NCBI RefSeq assembly: GCF_001625655.1
Contig: NZ_AUYB01000103.1
Span: forward strand, 186,001-250,000
DNA from: Pseudoalteromonas luteoviolacea DSM 6061
GTDB taxonomy: Bacteria > Pseudomonadota > Gammaproteobacteria > Enterobacterales > Alteromonadaceae
Length of the DNA: 64,000 nucleotides
Direction of reading: 5' to 3'
Shown: positions 42,924 through 52,877 of the stretch, in pieces
Layout: the number at the start of each line of letters is the position of its first letter
Numbering within the stretch: position 1 is the first letter of the stretch
Notes under the pieces: model-generated
The model's database searches: none
Told to the model about the DNA's origin: nothing
The model's input: the letters and a program-made list of their open reading frames with translations, nothing else
Translations under genes and position numbers: made by a program

Positions 42924-45764
42924 ATGTTAAACAATAGAATTTCAAAAGCGGTTCGCCTTGCGATCGCGTTTGGTGCTGCATCGTCAGCAACATTCGCTGG
43001 CCAAGTTATGGCGGCAGGCGAAGAAGGCGCAGATAAAGTAGAGCGCATCGAAGTAACTGGTTCACGTATCAAAAGAACAGACCTTGAAACTGCAGTACCA
43101 ATTACAACAATTGGTAAAGCAGAGATTGGCGAAACTGGTACTTTGAACATTCAAGACATTCTTTCAAAGTCTCCTGTAGCGCTAACAGGTTCTGACCAAT
43201 CTACTTCTGCATTCACAACTACTACTGTAGGTTTGAATACAACTGAGCTTCGCGGCTTGGGTGAAGCACGTACCCTAGTACTTGTAAACGGTCGTCGTTT
43301 CGTATCTGGTACTATTCCTTCTGCCGGTTATGGTGTTGACTTAAACGCGATCCCTGCAAAATTGATCGAACGAATCGATATTCTTAAGAGTGCATCATCA
43401 GCTGTATATGGTTCTGATGCTGTAGCAGGTGTTGTAAACATCATTCTACGTGACGATATTGAAGGCGTTGAATTATCAGGCCAAACAGGTATTAGCTCAG
43501 AAGGTGACCGTGAAAAGCACAGCGTGAACATCACTGCTGGTAATACTTGGGATACAGGTAACGCATGGATTTCAATGGGTTATGATACTGATAAAGGTAT
43601 TAAATCGTTAGATCGTGACTTCTCAAGCTTCGATGCATTTGCAACTAATGACGGTATCATCTACTTGGGTTCAAGTTACCCTCCACAAGGTCGTATCACA
43701 TTCAATGATGCAGATGGTAAAGCGCATTCATTTAATGGTGACGGTACTGCTTTCGAAGGTGCACTTAACGATCGTACAAACAACCGCTTTAACCGTGCTC
43801 AGTTCCGTCAGCTTATCACTCCAATTGAGCGTAAATATGTTTCTGGTAGCTTAAACCTAGAAGTGTCAGACGACGTAACTATGTTTACAGAATTCCAGTG
43901 GAATAATGCTGCTACTAACGGTTCTACGATTGAACCTACAGCATTAAAAGTAAACGATGCAATCTGGTTCAACGATAAAGGTGGCCCAGGTGGTATGAGC
44001 ATCGATTCTCCACTAATTCCTGAATTACTGCGCACGAACCTGAAAAGCTTAGGTGTTACAGATTTAAACCAAACTACTGACTTTGTACGTCGTATGATCG
44101 AATTCGGTCCACGTGACACAAGCTTAGAGCGTGATACTGTTCGTGCTGCTGTAGGTTTTGACTGGGATATCGATGGTAACTGGATGCTTAGCACGTATGC
44201 TACATACGGTCAAACAACGCAAACTCAACAAAACGGTGGTCAAGTTAATGTAGAGCGTGCTGCATTTGCTCTAGATGTTGAAGAGTTTGAAGGTGAACTT
44301 CGTTGTAAGAGTGAATTGGCGCGTATGCAAGGTTGTGTTCCACTGAACCTATTCAGTGATGGCCTTAGCAACAATGGAATCTCTCAGGCTGCGGTTGACT
44401 ATGTGCGTTCTCCTGCAAAAGTGTATGGTAAAGTAGAACAATCTGTATTCTCTTCTGTACTTTCTGGTGAATTACCTCTAGAGCTATCTGGTGGTAACGT
44501 TGGGTTTGCAGGTGGTGCAGAATACCGTTACGAAAGTGGTGTTGCTCAACCAGGTGACTTGGCTCAAACTGGTGCATCTTCTACAAACAAAGCTGAAGCA
44601 ACAGAAGGCAGCTTCTCAACAACAGACGTATTTGCTGAAGCGAGTTTCCCTGTTTTAGATAGTTTACGTATTGACTTAGCTGCGCGTCAAAGTGACCACT
44701 CAGTGACTGGTTCTTCATTCACATATAACCTTGGTGCAGAGTTCCGTCCTACTGAAACGCTAATGCTTCGTGCTTCATATGCAACAGCAGTACGTACTCC
44801 GAACATCGCGAACTTATATGGTGGCCGTGGTGAAACTTTCCGTCAAACAGGTGATCCTTGTGACGGCTTAAAACTAGACCAGAGTGATAGCAAGTCGGCT
44901 ACTGTTCGTGCAAACTGTTTAAAAGATGCCGCTGTTGTAGCAAGACTAGAGCAAACTGGTGAGTTCACTCTTACTCAGGTTGAGAGACAAAGTACTGGTG
45001 GTTTCCAAGGTGGTAACCCAAATGTTAAAGAAGAAACTGCAGAGACATTCAGCTTAGGTGCTGTATGGCAGGTTTCTGATGAACTTTCAATCACATTAGA
45101 CTACTTTGATGTTGAAATCGAAGATGCAATTACTACAATCTCACGTCGTACAGTTATCGAGCGTTGTTACGATGATCCAAATATGACAGCTGGTTGTAAT
45201 GGTGCATATATCCGTAGTGTAAGAGGTGTTTTAACAGACGTTAACACTGGTTCTTCTAACGAAGACCGTATCAACACTTCAGGTTATGATATCGATATCG
45301 ATTACCGTGTAGACACTGACTACGGTACATTTGGTGCTCAGCTAATCGCAACTTACACAGATGAGTTTGTTTCTACTAGCCAAGTTACTGGTCAAGAAAA
45401 CATTACATTAGGTGAAGTTGAAACGCCAAAAATTAAGGCAAACATCAACCTAACGTATGCACTTGATGATTTAAATGTACGTTGGAAGCTTCGTCACTGG
45501 GATTCAGTGGTTGATAACTTAAACACAGAAAGCGCAATTCCATGGGGTAACGAGATTGGTTCTGTAACTTATCACGATATTTCAGCAGGTTACAACTTAA
45601 CCAACGATACGAAGTTAATCTTTGGTATCAACAATGCGTTTGACAAGCAGCCAGCAATCTTAGCTCAAGGTTCGCAGTATGGTTCAACTGGTATTAACAC
45701 GAATACTCGTGCGTATGACGTACAAGGCCGTGCATACTTCCTGAACTTTGAAACTAAGTTCTAA
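42924..45764 (+). CDS. TonB-dependent outer-membrane receptor 3
   Basis: 946 residues from the ATG at 42924 (CCAGGGAGA upstream); an in-frame start 9 codons earlier overlaps that site. Signal peptide about 1-29 (VMA-AG). Plug: ERIEVTGSRIKRTDLET, ELRGLGEARTLVLVNGRRFV, plug end SASSAVYGSDAVAGVVNIIL. The barrel holds RPTETLMLRASYATAVRTPN and ends NFETKF. Cys pairs occur in extracellular-loop positions (CKSELARMQGC; CDGL...C). Ligand unknown. Confidence 0.93.
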   Translation: MLNNRISKAVRLAIAFGAASSATFAGQVMAAGEEGADKVERIEVTGSRIKRTDLETAVPITTIGKAEIGETGTLNIQDILSKSPVALTGSDQSTSAFTTTTVGLNTTELRGLGEARTLVLVNGRRFVSGTIPSAGYGVDLNAIPAKLIERIDILKSASSAVYGSDAVAGVVNIILRDDIEGVELSGQTGISSEGDREKHSVNITAGNTWDTGNAWISMGYDTDKGIKSLDRDFSSFDAFATNDGIIYLGSSYPPQGRITFNDADGKAHSFNGDGTAFEGALNDRTNNRFNRAQFRQLITPIERKYVSGSLNLEVSDDVTMFTEFQWNNAATNGSTIEPTALKVNDAIWFNDKGGPGGMSIDSPLIPELLRTNLKSLGVTDLNQTTDFVRRMIEFGPRDTSLERDTVRAAVGFDWDIDGNWMLSTYATYGQTTQTQQNGGQVNVERAAFALDVEEFEGELRCKSELARMQGCVPLNLFSDGLSNNGISQAAVDYVRSPAKVYGKVEQSVFSSVLSGELPLELSGGNVGFAGGAEYRYESGVAQPGDLAQTGASSTNKAEATEGSFSTTDVFAEASFPVLDSLRIDLAARQSDHSVTGSSFTYNLGAEFRPTETLMLRASYATAVRTPNIANLYGGRGETFRQTGDPCDGLKLDQSDSKSATVRANCLKDAAVVARLEQTGEFTLTQVERQSTGGFQGGNPNVKEETAETFSLGAVWQVSDELSITLDYFDVEIEDAITTISRRTVIERCYDDPNMTAGCNGAYIRSVRGVLTDVNTGSSNEDRINTSGYDIDIDYRVDTDYGTFGAQLIATYTDEFVSTSQVTGQENITLGEVETPKIKANINLTYALDDLNVRWKLRHWDSVVDNLNTESAIPWGNEIGSVTYHDISAGYNLTNDTKLIFGINNAFDKQPAILAQGSQYGSTGINTNTRAYDVQGRAYFLNFETKF

Positions 45765-45790
45765 TAGCAAATAAGTCTTTAGAAAATTTA

Positions 45791-45816
45791 AAACCGGTCT
45801 ATGACCGGTTTTTTTA
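45791..45816 (+). terminator. Intrinsic terminator after receptor 3
   Basis: AAACCGGT, 5-nt loop, ACCGGTTT and a T-run; 27 nt after the stop. Confidence 0.85.
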
Positions 45817-46087
45817 TGCCTTAAAAACAACATAGGTGGCTTTAAAAACAGTTTTTTAAGTTAATTCGAAGTCTTGGAGGTTTGTTTTTTTAAAATCGAA
45901 ATTGGTATTTTATATTGGTTTTATTGTTTGTTTTAATTTTTTAGGTGTTTTATTTGATCTAATATATTGGTTTTTATTTTGTGTTTTATATTTGAAATTT
46001 TTTTATTAAAATATTTATTTTGACTTTGATTTCTTTACTGTCTAATTTTTTGTTGTTATATTTTTCCTGAATTCAAGGAGAATAAAT
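45817..46087. other. Extremely AT-rich leader of the secreted Cys protein
   Basis: About 270 bp, dominated by T and A runs (for example 45890-46040). No ORF. It ends in AAGGAG, 7 nt before the ATG at 46088. It does not carry the hairpin-CCAGGGAGA element of the receptors. Confidence 0.5.
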
Positions 46088-46696
46088 ATGAAAAAAGTGA
46101 TTTTTGGTGCTGTCGTTTCAGCATTTTTTGGAATTAGTAAATACGCTGTTGCTGGTGACCAGCAAGTAAATTGCCGTACACAAGCAGTAACTTCAGCAGT
46201 ATATAGTGGTAATGCAAGTTGTTATGCAGGTGGCCAGTATATTTCACGCTATGTACATAATAGTGCTTCAAGCACTGCTTTTGTCAGCCAGGTAGTTAAT
46301 GGTAGAACTGTATCCTGTAGTGCGTCTGTGCCTTTCTCACACAATGAAACTGCTAACGTAAGAAAGTGTGATTATACTCCACAAGCAAGAGTTAAATTGG
46401 ATGCTCAGTTTAATAGTGATAGTACGAGGGCCCGAGTGGTTATCCGCAACCTATCAACGGATAGAGATGGTCAAATTTCGAAGGTAGAATACTGGGTAGA
46501 TAACGTATATCAGGGCACACTATCTGGTAGCTACAAGTATTTGAGCTGGAGAGATACTTTCCCAAGTTTTTCTACTAGAGTCAAAATTAGGGTAACTGAC
46601 AACGATGGTTACACTGATATCTCTTCTACTTATATTCCAGTGAAAGCGAAAGATGCGCCATGTTGGGGTGATCACGAAGACCCAGCTAGCTGTTAA
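46088..46696 (+). CDS. Secreted protein with six cysteines, hypothetical
   Basis: 202 residues. Signal peptide 1-22 (AVA-GD). The mature part has six Cys (possible three disulfides), the last two in a C-terminal tail PCWGDHEDPASC. Residues about 100-185 show alternating beta strands (VRIRNLS-like RVVIRNLSTDRDGQI, YWVDNVYQGTLSG, RVKIRVTDNDGYTDIS), resembling an Ig-like or cadherin-like sandwich with a DNDG turn. No family is recognised. It follows the receptor array but has its own leader. It may be a surface or exported binding protein. Confidence 0.65.
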   Translation: MKKVIFGAVVSAFFGISKYAVAGDQQVNCRTQAVTSAVYSGNASCYAGGQYISRYVHNSASSTAFVSQVVNGRTVSCSASVPFSHNETANVRKCDYTPQARVKLDAQFNSDSTRARVVIRNLSTDRDGQISKVEYWVDNVYQGTLSGSYKYLSWRDTFPSFSTRVKIRVTDNDGYTDISSTYIPVKAKDAPCWGDHEDPASC

Positions 46697-46701
46697 TAGA
46701 T

Positions 46702-46728
46702 AAAAGTGGCGCCTTGAGCGCCATTTTT
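46702..46728. terminator. Bidirectional terminator
   Basis: Stem TGGCGC / GCGCCA extended by A/T pairs, loop CTTGA, T-run on the plus side and A-run (T on minus) on the other. Serves the secreted-protein gene and the convergent helicase gene. Confidence 0.8.
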
Positions 46729-49057
46729 ATTTCACATCAACGACTTTACTCGCTTTTTTATATTTGATTTTATATCCCTGCCAACTTGGTAATTCCCAGC
46801 GTTTTGGGGCGTCTTTTCTTGCACCAGATATATACTCAATTAAAATTCGTTTAGATAAAAAATTATAACTCGCAGATAATTCTAGTTCCGGGAGAATAAC
46901 TTTAATAGGGTGCTTCTCAATAAAAGGTGCTAATATCCAGCTTTCGACTTCTTGAAAATATAAATCACTTTCCTCGATTAGATCTAAATCCTCGAATTCA
47001 TGAATACCGAGTTGTTGAAGCCTAGTATGAATATACTGATTAATTACTGGCAGGTTAATTTCAACTTTTTTATACTGGTAGTATAATTTGTGTTCTCCAA
47101 AGCTTTGACTCAGAGTGTCATATAAACCGGGAAATAAGTCGCCGGATTCAATGAGCATGACACACGCATCGATCAGGTCGTTACCTTCCGCAATCATAGT
47201 TTGTTTAGAAATAGTTACACCCGCATATTGGAGAGCGGCCTCAATTTGTATGCCTTGTTCATCGATATAAGCACCTGTTAATGTGGGTGTAGCGAGTCCT
47301 AATTTGGCTATCGAATTCAAAGATATTGGCGCTGCGATTGTTGCCATGGTCATGGCTTGTTTAGTGCCTTTACCTGCAAGTGCAAAAGTGTCCAGTACCA
47401 GCATTGCTTCTGTTGTTTGTGAGATTCTTGAAGTATTTGATGTGGAAACTTCTATTTCGCCATTGCCAAATCCACTGCGGCGATTTTGCCTTTTCACAAA
47501 CACCCACTCAGGCTTAGCGGTTGCCATTGCGTTTATAAGAGCTTTTCTATCATAGCTAGCTGCATGTTCGAGACTTGGTAGAGAAAAAGCTTCGCGCAGC
47601 TGGTTACTAAACTGTTTGGCTTCGTTAAGTCCCTCTGATTCTATGTGTAGCAAGCCGTCGAGTTTTCCCCTCAGTAGTGCGATTACGAGCTCTACATCAC
47701 ATCCATTTGGCAACAGTACGTTGAGTTGTTCGAGTTGCTCTACGTTATTTGGTAATTGATAAACACGTGCTGGCACGGATATCACTGAGATAATATCAAT
47801 TGCAGCTTGTTTTAGCGCGCCAGAAGGCATCTGAGCGATAATATGTCCTAGTTCAGCATCAATTGGCAAAGGGTAGAGCAGGTTGCCAAGAGAAGTGGCT
47901 ACTTGGCGTTTATCTAATGCGCCAATGTGGGTTAGTATGTTTAGTGCTCTGTCTTTAGATGCATTGGGCAGCGGATCTATAAACTCAAGCGTATCGACCC
48001 CACTGGAGGCGCATCCCGCGGCGAGCACTAGCTCTGTAAGTGCTTCGCGTTGGATTTCTGGCGGGGTGCGTTCAATTAGCGGCGCATATTGCCCGTATAG
48101 CCTAATACAAACACCTGCTTGTGTGCGGCCAGCTCTACCCAAACGTTGTTTGGCTGAATCTCGTCCAATGGCATCAAGTCCTAACACTGTTTTGCCGTTT
48201 CTCAGATGTGTGCGCCTTTCCAATCCAGAGTCTATAACACAGGTGACATTGGGAATTGTCAAAGAGGTTTCTGCAACATTGGTGGCTAAGATAATCCGCT
48301 GTTGTGGCTGCTTTGCAAGTGCTAATTGTTGCTGTTGTTTGCTGCACCCGCTGTAAAGTGTAACGACTAAAGTACCCATGGATTTTAGTGCAGTTTGACA
48401 AGCTAAAATCTCACCTTTACCTGGTAAAAAAACCAGAATATCGCCATTTGTCATTTCTTGGGCTTGTTTGCAAGCTACTGTAACTCGGTCTGTAAGCTGC
48501 TCTTTTTTAGGCATCATCCGTGGCTCTTTGGCAATAAAGTGCTCTTCAACGGAGTACATATTGCCATCGCTGTGCAAAATGGGGGCGCCTAAATAGCTAC
48601 TTAGTCTATCAGCATTGAGGGTGGCAGATGTGAGTACCAGCCGGTGTTGATCATATTGCTTTAACAAAGCAAGTAATAAATCCATGTCCCATCGGCGTTC
48701 GTGAAATTCATCAAGTACAACGTGTGAGAAAGCGGCGAGCTTGTTTTCAAAGTACCATCTTAGTGCAACACCCGGAGTGACAAAAATAATATCTGTATTG
48801 TCATGAAATACAGTCTCGAAGCGAATCGCATAGCCGACTCGTTCGCCCAGTGGAGTTTTGCAAAGTGAAGCCACATACTCTGCAAGTGAAGTGCAGGCAA
48901 TTCGTCTAGGCTCAACCACCAGTACTTTTCCTTGAGTGGCAGCCCAAATTGGCAATTGTGTAGATTTCCCCGATCCAGTGGCGGCGGTAACGACAACATT
49001 TTGTTCTGAAATGGTGTTTAAAAATTGCTCTTTAATCGACTCAATAGGCAGCGACAT
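46727..49057 (-). CDS. DEAH-box ATP-dependent helicase, HrpB-like
   Basis: 776 residues. Motif I ATGSGKSTQLPIW, motif Ia VEPRRIA, motif II DEFHERRWD (DEFH, as in HrpB), motif III TSATLN, motif IV ILVFLPGKGEI, motif V ATNVAETSLTIP, motif VI QRLGRAGRTQAG. The C-terminal third fits only loosely to E. coli HrpB, so I call it HrpB-like. Presumed RNA helicase. The start at 49057 is chosen because domain I begins 25 residues later; an in-frame GTG 24 codons upstream would add a non-conserved basic tail. Neither has a good ribosome-binding site. Confidence 0.88.
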   Translation of the reverse strand: MSLPIESIKEQFLNTISEQNVVVTAATGSGKSTQLPIWAATQGKVLVVEPRRIACTSLAEYVASLCKTPLGERVGYAIRFETVFHDNTDIIFVTPGVALRWYFENKLAAFSHVVLDEFHERRWDMDLLLALLKQYDQHRLVLTSATLNADRLSSYLGAPILHSDGNMYSVEEHFIAKEPRMMPKKEQLTDRVTVACKQAQEMTNGDILVFLPGKGEILACQTALKSMGTLVVTLYSGCSKQQQQLALAKQPQQRIILATNVAETSLTIPNVTCVIDSGLERRTHLRNGKTVLGLDAIGRDSAKQRLGRAGRTQAGVCIRLYGQYAPLIERTPPEIQREALTELVLAAGCASSGVDTLEFIDPLPNASKDRALNILTHIGALDKRQVATSLGNLLYPLPIDAELGHIIAQMPSGALKQAAIDIISVISVPARVYQLPNNVEQLEQLNVLLPNGCDVELVIALLRGKLDGLLHIESEGLNEAKQFSNQLREAFSLPSLEHAASYDRKALINAMATAKPEWVFVKRQNRRSGFGNGEIEVSTSNTSRISQTTEAMLVLDTFALAGKGTKQAMTMATIAAPISLNSIAKLGLATPTLTGAYIDEQGIQIEAALQYAGVTISKQTMIAEGNDLIDACVMLIESGDLFPGLYDTLSQSFGEHKLYYQYKKVEINLPVINQYIHTRLQQLGIHEFEDLDLIEESDLYFQEVESWILAPFIEKHPIKVILPELELSASYNFLSKRILIEYISGARKDAPKRWELPSWQGYKIKYKKASKVVDVK

Positions 49058-49160
49058 ATTATGTATTTCTAGGTGCTTTTTTCGGAATTTTATCAAAAAT
49101 TTGTTGAAAAGGCGCTGATATGAACACACTTAAATTAAAAAGCACGGTAAATGAGCACAT

Positions 49161-49997
49161 ATGATAAATGTAATGTTACTTATCTTTTTAGTGGTATTCG
49201 TGGTGGTATATTGGCGCCTTGATACGATTAAACGATATTTTTGGCAAAAGAAATATGCACAACAGTTGTTGTCGCGTGCCGATAAAAAAGTTCTTTTGAA
49301 GTACATGCCAATCTATCGAAATATGACTGACCTCGACAGGGAAAAACTAGAAAAGCATATCGTTTGGTTTTTAGGGGAGAAAAATATACTGGGCAGGGAT
49401 GGCTTAAAAGTCACTCGGCCAATGGCATTGATCATTGCAGCGGACGCTTGTCTATTGGTAATAAACCAAGCTTGGCCGCTTTATCCTAACGTAAAAGAGG
49501 TACTGTTATATCCAAGCCAATATTATGCACCGCAAACCAATAAAGATCGTGCGGGACTAGTAAGTTATCACACCGCTATTAGACAGGGAGAATCTTGGCC
49601 TGGTGGCACATTAGTACTGAGCTGGCATGATGTATTGGAAGGAAACCGACTGCCAGGAGATGGGCACAATTTGGTCTTCCATGAATTTGCGCATCAACTC
49701 GATCAACAGGCTGGCAATACCAATGGTACGCCTGAATTACCAAAGAATATTAGCTATCAGCGCTGGGGCGATGTGTTAGGGCGCGCATACAATCAGTTAA
49801 AGATGCAGTTGGCGTACCATATGCCTCATGTGATACATGAGTATGGTGCAACCAATGAGGCGGAATATTTCGCGGTGCTTACCGAAACTTTCATTGAAAA
49901 GCCCATCGAACTCAAACAAGAAAATCCAGAGTTGTTCAACTTATTGGTGAGCTATTTTCGATTTGATCCAAGAGATTGGTTAGGCAGAACAGTGTGA
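49161..49997 (+). CDS. mtfA: Zinc-dependent peptidase MtfA (M90)
   Basis: 278 residues with an N-terminal TM helix (about 1-20). The M90 core is clear: LSWHDVLEGNRLPGDGHNLV then FHEFAHQLDQQAGNTNG, where HEFAH gives two zinc ligands and Glu the base, and later NEAEYFAVLTETFIEKP with the third ligand. In E. coli MtfA binds the repressor Mlc and affects glucose uptake; here the TM anchor and the absence of a visible mlc gene leave that role open. Confidence 0.92.
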   Translation: MINVMLLIFLVVFVVVYWRLDTIKRYFWQKKYAQQLLSRADKKVLLKYMPIYRNMTDLDREKLEKHIVWFLGEKNILGRDGLKVTRPMALIIAADACLLVINQAWPLYPNVKEVLLYPSQYYAPQTNKDRAGLVSYHTAIRQGESWPGGTLVLSWHDVLEGNRLPGDGHNLVFHEFAHQLDQQAGNTNGTPELPKNISYQRWGDVLGRAYNQLKMQLAYHMPHVIHEYGATNEAEYFAVLTETFIEKPIELKQENPELFNLLVSYFRFDPRDWLGRTV

Positions 49998-50017
49998 ATT
50001 TTCACTTTTGTAAAACA

Positions 50018-50043
50018 AAAAAGCCGCTTCGAAGCGGCTTTTT
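50018..50043. terminator. Bidirectional terminator mtfA / deaD
   Basis: GCCGCT, TCGA loop, AGCGGC with A-run before and T-run after; the palindrome serves both convergent genes. Confidence 0.88.
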
Positions 50044-50059
50044 AGGTTACGGTGTCAAC

Positions 50060-51919
50060 TTATGAGAAGTTGATTTCGTTGCGCTCACCGCGCTCTTTAC
50101 GTCTGTTGTCACGGTTGCCATCTCTGTTACCATCACGACGTTTGTCGCTACGAGGGTCACGGAAGCTACGCTTACCACCATCACGACGTTCACCACGCTC
50201 TTCAAAACGTCTACCGCCTTCACGACGATTACCGTTGCCACGCGCCTGATCTGCAGGGTGTGTGCTCTTAGTCATCTTCATTGGGCGTTGACAAATGTGA
50301 ACACCTTGGAAGTGTGTTAGCGTTTCCGCAGGCATATCCTGTGGAAGCTGAACGGTGCTGTGCTCATCAAACAAACGGATTTCACCGATAAACTTGCTTG
50401 AAATATCAGCTTCGTTAGCAATTGCGCCCACAATGTTCTTAACCTGAACACCGTGCTCACGACCCACTTCAATACGATAAGTATCCATAGGTGCAGAGCT
50501 ATTGCGACGGCCTTTTCTGTCACCACGGTCGCCACGCTCACCGCGTCTATCGTCACGGCGATCACGGTTGCCATCGCGGTCACGACGCTCGCGTTGTTGA
50601 ACTTTAATTTCTTCAACTTTAAGCGGAGACTGCTGCTGTGCTAGGCAAAGTAATGCAGCTGCAAGCTGTTCTTGGCTTAGCTCTAGCTTCTCACCTAAGC
50701 CTTGAGCAACTTCACTGAAGAACTCAATGTCTTTGTGATCAAGTGACATGCTAAGCTTGTTCTGAAGTGCTTCAATACGTTTTTGCTCAACGATTTTTGC
50801 ACTTGGAAGCTCTACTTGCTCGATGTCTGAGCGAGTATGACGCATGATGTTACGTAGTAAGTAACGCTCGTTACCTTTTACGAACAAGATAGCTTTACCT
50901 TTACGACCAGCACGACCTGTACGGCCAATACGGTGTACGTATGCTTCACTGTCTTGTGGGATATCGTAGTTGATAACTAGGCTTAGACGGTCAACATCTA
51001 GACCACGTGCCGCAACGTCAGTCGCGATAACGATATCTAATAGACCGCTTTTCAGTCTTTCAACTGTGCGCTCACGCGCTTGCTGGTTCATGTCACCATT
51101 TAGTGGCGCAGCAGAGAAACCTTCACGTTCTAATAGCTCAGCAAGCTGAACAGTATCATTACGAGTACGAACAAACACGATAGAAGCATCGTAATCTTCC
51201 GCTTCTAAGAAGCGCACGATTGCTTTATTTTTATGTGTCGTTGCACGCCAGTACACCTGCTCAATTGTGTCAACAGTTGAGTTACGTGGTGTGATTTTTA
51301 CTTGCTCTGCGTTATCTAAGTACTTAGAACAAATAGATTGGATCTGCTTTGGCATAGTTGCAGAGAAAAGGCATGTTTGCTTTTCTTCTGGTGTTTTTTC
51401 CATGATGCTTTCAACATCATCGATAAAGCCCATGCGTAGCATTTCATCAGCTTCATCTAATACCAATGCATTTAGGTTTGATAGATCAATGGTCTTACGG
51501 TTGATATGGTCGATTAAACGCCCCGGAGTTGCCACGATGATCTGTGCGCCACGGCGAAGTGCACTTAGCTGCACGCCATAGCTTTGTCCACCATATAGCG
51601 CAAGTACTTCTACGCCTCTGGTGTACTTAGCATACTGCTCGAATGCCTCTGCAACTTGCAATGCAAGCTCGCGAGTCGGAGTCAGTACTAAAATTTGTGG
51701 TTGCTTAACGGATGCGTCAACATTGTTTAATAGCGGCAGTGCGAAAGCTGCCGTCTTGCCCGTACCCGTTTGCGCTAGTCCCAGCACGTCCTTTCTTTCT
51801 AGCAATAACGGTATACATTGAGCCTGGATCTCAGAAGGTGATTGATATCCTAGCTCTTCGACTGCTTTAAGGATTGCAGGAGAAAGATCTAAAGATTCAA
51901 ACGTTACTGGTTCTGACAT
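50060..51919 (-). CDS. deaD: DEAD-box RNA helicase DeaD/CsdA
   Basis: 619 residues. Q motif and Walker A AQTGTGKTAAF, DEAD in LVLDEADEMLRMGF, SAT, and HRIGRTGRAGRKGK (motif VI) make the RecA-like core (1-370). A DbpA-like RNA-binding domain (about 480-555: RIEVGREHGVQVKNIVGAIA) and an Arg/Gly/Asp-rich tail (about 555-619, RGNGNRREGG...) follow, as in E. coli DeaD. It unwinds RNA during ribosome assembly, mRNA decay and cold growth. GAGG precedes the ATG. The repetitive RDGNRD tail produces spurious frames on the other strand. Confidence 0.95.
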   Translation of the reverse strand: MSEPVTFESLDLSPAILKAVEELGYQSPSEIQAQCIPLLLERKDVLGLAQTGTGKTAAFALPLLNNVDASVKQPQILVLTPTRELALQVAEAFEQYAKYTRGVEVLALYGGQSYGVQLSALRRGAQIIVATPGRLIDHINRKTIDLSNLNALVLDEADEMLRMGFIDDVESIMEKTPEEKQTCLFSATMPKQIQSICSKYLDNAEQVKITPRNSTVDTIEQVYWRATTHKNKAIVRFLEAEDYDASIVFVRTRNDTVQLAELLEREGFSAAPLNGDMNQQARERTVERLKSGLLDIVIATDVAARGLDVDRLSLVINYDIPQDSEAYVHRIGRTGRAGRKGKAILFVKGNERYLLRNIMRHTRSDIEQVELPSAKIVEQKRIEALQNKLSMSLDHKDIEFFSEVAQGLGEKLELSQEQLAAALLCLAQQQSPLKVEEIKVQQRERRDRDGNRDRRDDRRGERGDRGDRKGRRNSSAPMDTYRIEVGREHGVQVKNIVGAIANEADISSKFIGEIRLFDEHSTVQLPQDMPAETLTHFQGVHICQRPMKMTKSTHPADQARGNGNRREGGRRFEERGERRDGGKRSFRDPRSDKRRDGNRDGNRDNRRKERGERNEINFS

Positions 51920-52047
51920 TAATGCGCCTCAACAATTTAAAAGAGGCGGCATTGTACAGTAAAGAAAAAATAAATGCTTGTATAAATTGGCATTAAATTT
52001 GTAGGTGATTGATATAGGTTAAAAAATAAACAAAAGTTTTTTTGAAT

Positions 52048-52311
52048 CTATTGATATAAGCCTAAATTTTCTTTGGCATACACCTCAAAATCATCAAACC
52101 CACCAATATGATTTTGGTCAACAAAGATTTGCGGTACCGTGTTACAAGGCTTACCAGCCGATTTTTCTAGGTCAGCTTTACTCACACCCTCTTTGTTAAT
52201 GTCAACATAGCGAAAATTAAAATCGTCGCGCGATTCTTTAAGACGAGTAGCAAGTTCTTTCGCACGTACGCAGTAAGGGCAGCCTTCACGACCAAAAATA
52301 ACAGTAAACAT
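52048..52311 (-). CDS. grxA: Glutaredoxin 1
   Basis: 87 residues; active site C11-P-Y-C14 in FGREGCPYCVRAKEL, cis-Pro in NTVPQIFVDQNHIGGFDDF. Full length and close to E. coli GrxA. It reduces ribonucleotide reductase and protein or mixed disulfides using glutathione. Confidence 0.95.
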   Translation of the reverse strand: MFTVIFGREGCPYCVRAKELATRLKESRDDFNFRYVDINKEGVSKADLEKSAGKPCNTVPQIFVDQNHIGGFDDFEVYAKENLGLYQ

Positions 52312-52441
52312 AATTCAATTCTCTCTCAGTGTTTGCAATGACGTTAAGTATAGTGCAACTGTGATTGATGAAAATTGATTAAAACCTATTACACCAATCT
52401 GTTTTTTAGATTGAAAATGCGAGTCCTACTTTCTCTATGGT

Positions 52442-52720
52442 TTAGGAACGGTATACCGTTTTAATTAAGTGGTAGCCAAATTTAGTTTTTACGGGCCCGT
52501 GAACTTCATACAATGGCTTTTTAAATACCACATCATCAAAAGCTTTGACCATATCACCTTTATTAAACTCTCCTAGATCGCCGCCGCGTTTTTTTGAAGG
52601 GCAAGTAGAGTGCTGCTTGGCAAGTTTATTAAAATCGCCGCCTTTATTCAGTTTGGCTTTAATCGCTAAGCATTCTTTTTCGGTTTTAACTAAGATGTGG
52701 TATGCGCAAGCTTTTGGCAT
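52442..52720 (-). CDS. ppiC: Peptidyl-prolyl cis-trans isomerase C (parvulin)
   Basis: 92 residues; AYHILVKTEKE, the substrate-binding H..., GGDLGEFNKGDMVKAFDDVVF and the C-terminal FGYHLIKTVYRS are the parvulin fold. The start at 52720 (GGAG 7 nt upstream) gives the usual PpiC length; an in-frame start 27 codons earlier is rejected. Cytosolic, single domain. Confidence 0.94.
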   Translation of the reverse strand: MPKACAYHILVKTEKECLAIKAKLNKGGDFNKLAKQHSTCPSKKRGGDLGEFNKGDMVKAFDDVVFKKPLYEVHGPVKTKFGYHLIKTVYRS

Positions 52721-52833
52721 GATATTACTCCAAAGATTGTAAACGCGCAGATGATGCAAGGCTGTGGCGAAAAACGCAAGTGGCAATGCCTTGCTCGCCA
52801 TGCCTTATTTAGGAGAGTCGATAAAAATCTAGT

Positions 52834-52866
52834 TGGGTGAAGTTGCACCCTTTGCAACTTCACCCT
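52834..52866. terminator. Hairpin terminator after receptor 4
   Basis: A 13-bp stem (GGGTGAAGTTGCA / TGCAACTTCACCC) lies just past the stop of the minus-strand receptor 4. The best T-run (TATTTTTTT) is on the plus side; on the minus side the run is weak (AACTAGATTTTT). It may be bidirectional. Confidence 0.65.
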
Positions 52867-52877
52867 ATTTTTTTGCC

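Noticed and set aside
50052..50249. Plus-strand frame encoding an Arg/Ser/Leu-rich peptide
   Set aside because: It is the antisense of the repetitive Arg/Gly/Asp-rich tail of DeaD, not a real gene.
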